Assembly (NCBI GenBank): GCA_963930655.1
Contig: OZ005601.1
Span: forward strand, 10,536,001 to 10,600,000
DNA: 64,000 bases
DNA from: Myrica gale
Lineage: Eukaryota; Streptophyta; Magnoliopsida; Fagales; Myricaceae
Reading direction: 5' to 3'
Part shown: piece after piece, positions 58,926 to 64,000 of the stretch
How positions within the stretch are numbered: position 1 is the stretch's first letter
Layout of the letters: each line of letters begins with the position of its first letter
The notes under the pieces: model-generated
What the model was told of the DNA's origin: nothing
The model's input: the letters and a program-made list of their open reading frames with translations, nothing else
Databases searched by the model: none
Made by a program: the position numbers and the translations under genes

Positions 58926-59312
58926 TTGGTTTCCGTTCACCAAAAGAATCCATTTCAAGCTTGTGTAAGATCTTCGTTTGCCGTTTCTACATATTTTGCT
59001 TTGGATCGTTTTAATTCAGAAGCATTATATTATATTGTGCGTACCCATTTGTCTTTCTTTGAAATTATGTGTATCAAATCTTAGGCACGTCCCTCAACTT
59101 CGTTGTCAATTCATTCAGTTGTACTTCAAAGTTATTCACTTGAACTTTTCTGTTTCTGCTCCCATTTGTTAAATAAACATCCTTGTAAGTCTTAGCTATG
59201 TGTTCCTTCTGCTCAGCTTCCTAATACACACATTCTAAGAAAACAAAAATATAGTGTAAACTTCGCTTTGGAGTAAAACATCTCTATTTGTTCTGATTTA
59301 TCATTTGATGCT

Positions 59313-60165
59313 CTGGTTATCCTTCCAAGTGTTTAGATTGACATTTCTGTGGCCAGTTATTCCCTTCCATCAACATCGCCTGAGGCTTTTTTTGATCCTT
59401 CGGTCTCCAACTGCTCTTTCATCAATTTTGTCCCTCTCCCCATGGTGATGAAGAAAGAAAAGATCGCTGCATTAATCTCTGTAATGCTCCAGAGTAATGC
59501 TTTGTCTTGCATCTTTTGAGAGAGAGTAACAGCTCTAATTATATCAAGAGTCCGGGACAGCATAGATTAAGGCACGTTGAGGAAGCAAGGTCATAGATGT
59601 GTATGGACATTCCATTGGAGCTTCGAATAATATAGGAAGGAATGAGGATAGAGTGTAGGAAGGAATTTTAAACCCTTTGAAATATTAGACCATTAGAGAC
59701 GCAAACTCCACAGCCAATTAGAACGAATAAGGGAGGAAAGTTACAATAAATTAAGTTCATACGTATCATGGTTTAATTTCTTGTGTAGTTTTTCCCATTC
59801 CGTCTCCTCCTAGACAAGCCGGTTTCTCGAGTCATGGTGATACTGTGGTACTAATCTCCATTCATAAACTCGTGGACCCAGCTGGAACCCTTAGTTCGTT
59901 TTGAATAGAAAATTTTTTTTTCGGGGGTAAGTTTGAATATATATATATATATATAAACCTTACCCACAAAGAAAATTGAATTTTGTAAGAAGAAAAAGAA
60001 GAGCAAGATGATTACTGACGCGTTTCCATAACCCTAACCACATTAAGATTTTTACTATTCCAAAATTTTAACTGACAAACACAATTAACTCAAATAAAAT
60101 AACTTCAAAATAATTCTCTATTATATAGAATCTATCTTTTTTTCATTACAATAATTATTAAAATT
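59313..60165. other. Unassigned copy-specific sequence
   Basis: Not shared with copy 1 and without a gene. A (TA)n tract lies at about 59938-59955. Confidence 0.4.
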
Positions 60166-61475
60166 TAGGGTTGTACATGCTGGGCCCGATCCGTAGAAAC
60201 CGACCGAAACCGACCGAAGCGGGTCAGTCCATATACGGGCCGGGGTGAGTGCAAACCCGAATATTAGAACCCGACTATATTCGGTCAGGCTGAGATAGTC
60301 GGTTTCACTTCAGCCCGACCGAACCCGCAATTTTCCTAAACACTGCTTAAGGAGAACCCTACGTTATATCCTTTCTCCTTCTTCTAGTGCGGTTGTGCCT
60401 CACTCCCTACCTCCTTCAGTCCTTCGAGCTTCGAACACGACAGTCTTCGAGCGAGTCTGTGTTTCTCGGTTCCTTGTTGCAGACGTTGAGTTTGGTCATT
60501 TAGGTCCCCTTCGCTGACTGAGTCTTCCTCGAGTTCAACGTCTTCGACCTCTTCTTCCTCTCCATCGAACCCTTGGCTCATATGCTCGAACACTGCGCAT
60601 AACGCGGAACCAGTGGAGCTTGTTCAAGGTGGTGCTCATCAGCGACTCCGCCGGACAAGAAAGGTCAAAACCAATTATCATTACCAAATCTCTCTTAGTT
60701 GTCTTTTTTGGTTTTGAATTTTCTATCTCTTCATTGGGTTTGTGATGCTTCAGAATTCCTTCCCGATTTTGTGTAGTCTTTTAGCTCGTCACGCATCGCG
60801 TACGTGCTATCTTATTGGTTTTTTTTCATTGATTTGTTGCTTCAGATCTCGACTTCATCGTAGTCCAGTATGTAAAGCTAAGTCCATTGTTCTTTTGATA
60901 ATTTGATTGCGAAAAATGTCAGAAAGATTTTTGTTTCGTAAGAGAAACTGACAATGGATTGTAAAATGTTCTGCCTGTTCATTGTTGGGGTTCACCATTT
61001 CCTGAAAAGCAAAGTGAATGCTGGTTGGATGTCAGCAATGCACAATCATTTTTATTGGATCTGGGTTTTGACTTCTCCGGGGAACACATGGATTCAAGAC
61101 TGGTTTCTATCGTACCTGGCTTGCAGCCGACTGGGAAGAAAAGGCAGTGCAGACGGGGAAGAAAATGGAGAAATTGAAGAAAAGATAGTGCAGACGAGGA
61201 GCCGGCGGCGATGAAGGGACGACGGCGATCGAATCTACTGTTACTGAAAGTTACTGTAAGGCTATCTCTTTAGCAGGCCGTTCAAAATCGAGTTCCACAC
61301 GTAAGTGGATGAAAGTAATTGTTACTGAGAAAATAATAATAAGCCCGAGCCCGACATCGATCCAACCGATGAAAGTCGGGTTTGGGTGGTTTCAACGTGC
61401 CATCTTATTCGGGTCGGATTGATTAAGATGTTCGGTGCCACGTGGACCCGCTCGAACGACTCATGTACATCCCTA
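60166..61475. mobile_element. hAT-type non-autonomous element (1.31 kb)
   Basis: TAGGGTTGTACATG and CATGTACATCCCTA are inverted with one mismatch. The flanking octamers TTAAAATT and TAAAAATC agree at six of eight bases. The ends contain many cccgaccgaa / ttcgggtcgg phrases in both orientations. The middle has intron-like and exon-like stretches (60350-61250) I cannot identify; an acidic minus-strand frame at 60384-60593 is uncertain. Confidence 0.7.
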
Positions 61476-61584
61476 TAAAAATCCACTCAAATCATTTATC
61501 TTCGTTACAATAAATATAAAAAAATTCACTTACATCATCCCTCTTCATTATAATAAATAAAAAAATCCACTCAAATCATCTTTT

Positions 61585-62669
61585 TTTTTTTCTAAGCAAA
61601 CATAATTTATTAAAAACCGAGAATGGAACCGCCAGTACAAAACCGAGAAACGACCGAAAGGCCAGCAAAAAACCTAAACGGACACAAAGGTCCTACAATA
61701 GCCGGACATACATGCCGGAACCACCAACGACCACAAAGGTCGTGAATCAACCAGAAACACACATTGGCCATACGGACCAACACACAAACCACCAGCACAT
61801 ACAACAAATACAAACAGACTAACAACACCAAAACATAATACAAACTGGCCACAAGAGCCAGAACACAAACCCAACACAAAAAGGTCACAAGGACCGAAAC
61901 ACAACAAAACCACCACTCAAGGTGGCGGCGGCTTCCACAGGAGGAGGGACCATCAGAGCAACGATCTGACTCCTTCAGGACGTTCTTCAGGCAAAGGCTG
62001 GCAGCACCGGGGGAGGAAGAGAAGCGACACCTGCAAGCGGCACAAAACAGTGGCAGCAAAGAGAGCCACCACAACCCACAGGCCGAACACCACGGCAACA
62101 AAGAGAACCACCACACAAGAGGCCTCGCAACCCAAAAGGCCGAACACCACAGCAGCACACGCGGGCAAAGCCACGCGTGGCGGCAAGGCGCTGGCAAAGA
62201 GAGGCCGGAGAGAGAGCTCCGGGACCACTGGACGGGACGGAGCACGACTGGGCAAGGCGGAACCTCCAAAAAAAACATAAACGGGAAGCCATAAGGGGTC
62301 GGGCGCGTGGACGCGCATGAAAGCTCACGCACCGTCCGATGGCCACCGGTCAGGTCCAGAAGTGAGCGCCGGGAGGAGACGAGATCCACCGAGGGGGCCG
62401 TAAATACCGAAGACCACCGGAGAGACCGGGATCTAACATCAAAAAATAACCCAAAAAAGGCCCCAGAAGAGGCCGGAGAGGGAAGAAAAAGAAAAGGAAA
62501 AGGAGAAACTCCGGCCAACAGGAGGGCAGCCGGAGGAGAGGAAAGGGAGGGGAGGAGCCGGAGCTCCTCCCCGAACTAGTAAAATGGGGGGAGAGGGGCT
62601 TGGTCATGAGGATAACAGAGGGGTGGGGGAGAGAGAGTTATTTTTTCGGGAGAGAGAGTTTCCGCCCGT
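61585..62669 (-). mobile_element. Non-autonomous non-LTR retroposon (about 1.1 kb)
   Basis: On the minus strand the unit begins gggcggaaactctctc at 62669 and ends ttttaataaattatgtttgc, then a short poly-A (T run from 61591 down). An exact 16-bp duplication ACTCAAATCATCTTTT flanks it (61569-61584 and 62670-62685), as expected of LINE-type target-primed integration. There is no RT or endonuclease. The first half is GC-rich like a LINE leader and the last third is T/G-rich like a LINE 3' UTR, so an internally deleted LINE is likely. A 302-codon minus-strand frame (62518-61610) covers it but is probably incidental. Confidence 0.8.
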
Positions 62670-62685
62670 ACTCAAATCATCTTTT

Positions 62686-63146
62686 GCATTACAATAAATA
62701 TAAAAACTTCACTCAAATCATCTCTCCTCATTATAATAAGCATTAAAAAAATCACTCAAATCATCAATTTCCACCATTTCACCAACTCCAATAAAATTAT
62801 ACTTATCTTTTTACACTATTTACACTCTTATAAAATTATACTCTATTCACTACTTTTTTTTATAAAATTCAATAAAACTCTAATTATCTTAATTTTTACT
62901 ACATCCTTTAAATATTTCACTTATTTAGAGACACGTCTGTTGGTTTGATGTGTAGCAATCCTGGGCTGAATTTTGTGGCTGATCTGAAATTGTCAAAATT
63001 TTAATCTGGACACTGGTGCTTGCTTGTAATGTGTACGAGTCTATGTTCACACTTGAGTATCAGCAGCATATCAAAGTCAAAAGTCAGAACTCTAAAAGTT
63101 GGCTAGAAGGCAATCGATACACGCATGAGTTTTTGTGCACTGAACT
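62686..63146. other. Spacer and return of the duplicated flank
   Basis: AT-rich, with repeated phrases actcaaatcatc and attataataa also seen at 61480-61580, so the retroposon landed in a local repeat. 63059-63141 matches copy 1 at 878-955. Confidence 0.5.
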
Positions 63147-64000
63147 AGGGGTGTAAATTCGGTCTGGCCATCGGCGGATCTCCGGTTCCGGTTCCGTCAC
63201 CAGTTCCGGGATGATGAGGTCCGCCACTTACAGGAACCGGAACCGGTAGTTAATTTGGAGTTTTCCCTGAACCGGAATCGGTTCCGTTTTTTTTAATTAA
63301 CTCAATATTTTTTTTTTGAAAAAAAAAATATAATATCGTGCATCAAAATGTGCCGTTTTGATCCACGGTATTAGAAAACCTAAAGTCGTCTCCCTCCCCA
63401 CCCCCCACCATCTCCTTCGGCCTTCGCGACCCCTCTCGACCCTCAGCCCTCTCTAGCTCTCTTCACAGTCACTCCCTCATCTCTCTCTCTCTCTCTCTCT
63501 CTATGTTCGTCGTGTTCATTTGCCATTAGTCTCTCTGGCGGGCGGCTAGTGCAACGGTTAACCTCTGTATGTCTCTCTCTCTTTCTCTCTCTCTAGTCTT
63601 TGTCTCCACTCAGTTGCATGATCTCTTTGTCTCTCTCTCTCTCTCTCTCTCTCTGTCGCCATCTCTCTCTCTCTCAATTTCAAATTGTTAGCAGATCTTT
63701 GTGAATTGTTGTGATTTGTGAATCTGTTGTGATTTGTGAATCTGTTGTGATTTGTGAATCTGTTGTGATTTGTGCATCTGTGTTTTGAAGCTATTGTGAA
63801 TATGTGAAGTTGTTGTGCATCTGTGTTGTGAAGCTCTTGTGAATTGATGTTAATCTGTGCATCTGTGTTGTGAATCTGTGCATCTGTGTTGTGCATCTTT
63901 GTTGTGAATATGTGAATTGTTGTGCACCGCAAATGTAAAAGATATTGGTCATTGTGAATTGCCAAATGTTAAAGATATTGGCCATTGTGAATATGTGAAT
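63147..64000. mobile_element. hAT-type element, left part, runs off the window
   Basis: It starts TAGGGGTGTAAATTCGG exactly where similarity to copy 1 stops. The ends are rich in ccggttccg phrases, followed by a C/T-rich tract with CT microsatellites (63478-63503 and 63631-63655), the same layout as the element at 13771. The right end lies beyond the window. Confidence 0.6.
63690..63930. repeat. Minisatellite of ttgtgaatctg-type units
   Basis: Units of 18 bp (tgttgtgatttgtgaatc) are repeated four times at about 63715-63786, followed by looser ttgtgcatctgtg units. Minus-strand frames here are repeat products. Confidence 0.75.

Larger units (their letters stand above)
58751..63146 (+). repeat. 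Segmental duplication block, copy 2
   Basis: Partner of 1-955. Similarity holds to about 59313 and returns at 63059-63141. Between them lie a hAT element, a non-LTR retroposon and unassigned sequence that copy 1 lacks. The site of the copy 1 MITE is empty here. Confidence 0.85.

Noticed and set aside
61610-62518. 302-codon minus-strand open frame
   Set aside because: It spans a retroposon with LINE-like untranslated ends, is rich in Trp, Cys and Leu without domain motifs, and probably reflects GC-rich and T/G-rich composition.
63558-63985. Minus-strand frames rich in HNTDAQ repeats
   Set aside because: They translate a minisatellite and CT microsatellites; no sign of coding constraint.

Overview
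Eukaryotic nuclear DNA from a flowering plant, most likely a eudicot; the species cannot be told from the sequence. The host genes I recognise all belong to one family, the PHT1 high-affinity phosphate/H+ symporters (major facilitator superfamily). Almost everything else is transposable-element (TE) DNA, much of it nested, with AT-rich spacers. No rRNA gene, functional tRNA gene or CRISPR array was seen.

There are five PHT1 copies, all on the + strand. Copy A (1-175) is the 3' end of a gene that starts left of the window. Copy B (about 7030-7955) is a decayed 3' fragment split by a MITE. Copy C (10132-11703) is the only copy readable from start to stop; it has a 5'-UTR intron, a TATA box and a PHR1-type P1BS motif, but its C-terminus is cut 14 readable codons before the ancestral end. 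Copy D (47892-49466) is full length except for one TAG at codon 231. Copy E (57733-58925) lacks its N-terminal part and has a frameshift and a stop. A and E, with their 3' flanks, form one duplicated block (1-955 and 58751-63145), so the cluster grew by segmental duplication.

TE layout from left to right: a Tourist-like MITE (448-621) and another (1696-2070); a hAT-type MITE (2175-6805) split by Copia-1 (2520-6689); a MITE inside PHT1-B (7059-7514); a hAT element (13771-14787); a CACTA element (17025-20737); a long inverted-repeat element (about 20876-27185) split by a defective Ty3/Gypsy element (21088-26240); Copia-3 (28964-33634, minus strand); two tRNA-derived SINEs (34438-34557 and about 35238-35353); hAT ends and a whole hAT element (37563-38668); Copia-2 (39168-46495, minus strand, LTRs identical by eye), lying in what may be the 5'-UTR intron of PHT1-D; a hAT element with transposase remnants and its own MITE (51557-52923); a solo LTR (55017-56330); a hAT element (60166-61475); a non-autonomous non-LTR retroposon (61585-62669, minus strand); and the left end of a further hAT element (63147 to the window end).

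The four LTR retrotransposons are all disabled. Two have lost the reverse transcriptase core, and most of the nonsense codons seen, including the one in PHT1-D, fit C-to-T change, as expected from decay of methylated cytosine. I did not find a new molecular system. The observations most worth checking are the near-intact PHT1-D with one stop and a very young Copia in its likely leader intron, the C-terminal truncation of PHT1-C, the doubled gag domain of the Gypsy element, the RT-less non-LTR retroposon, and the CACTA element with exon-like interior sequence.
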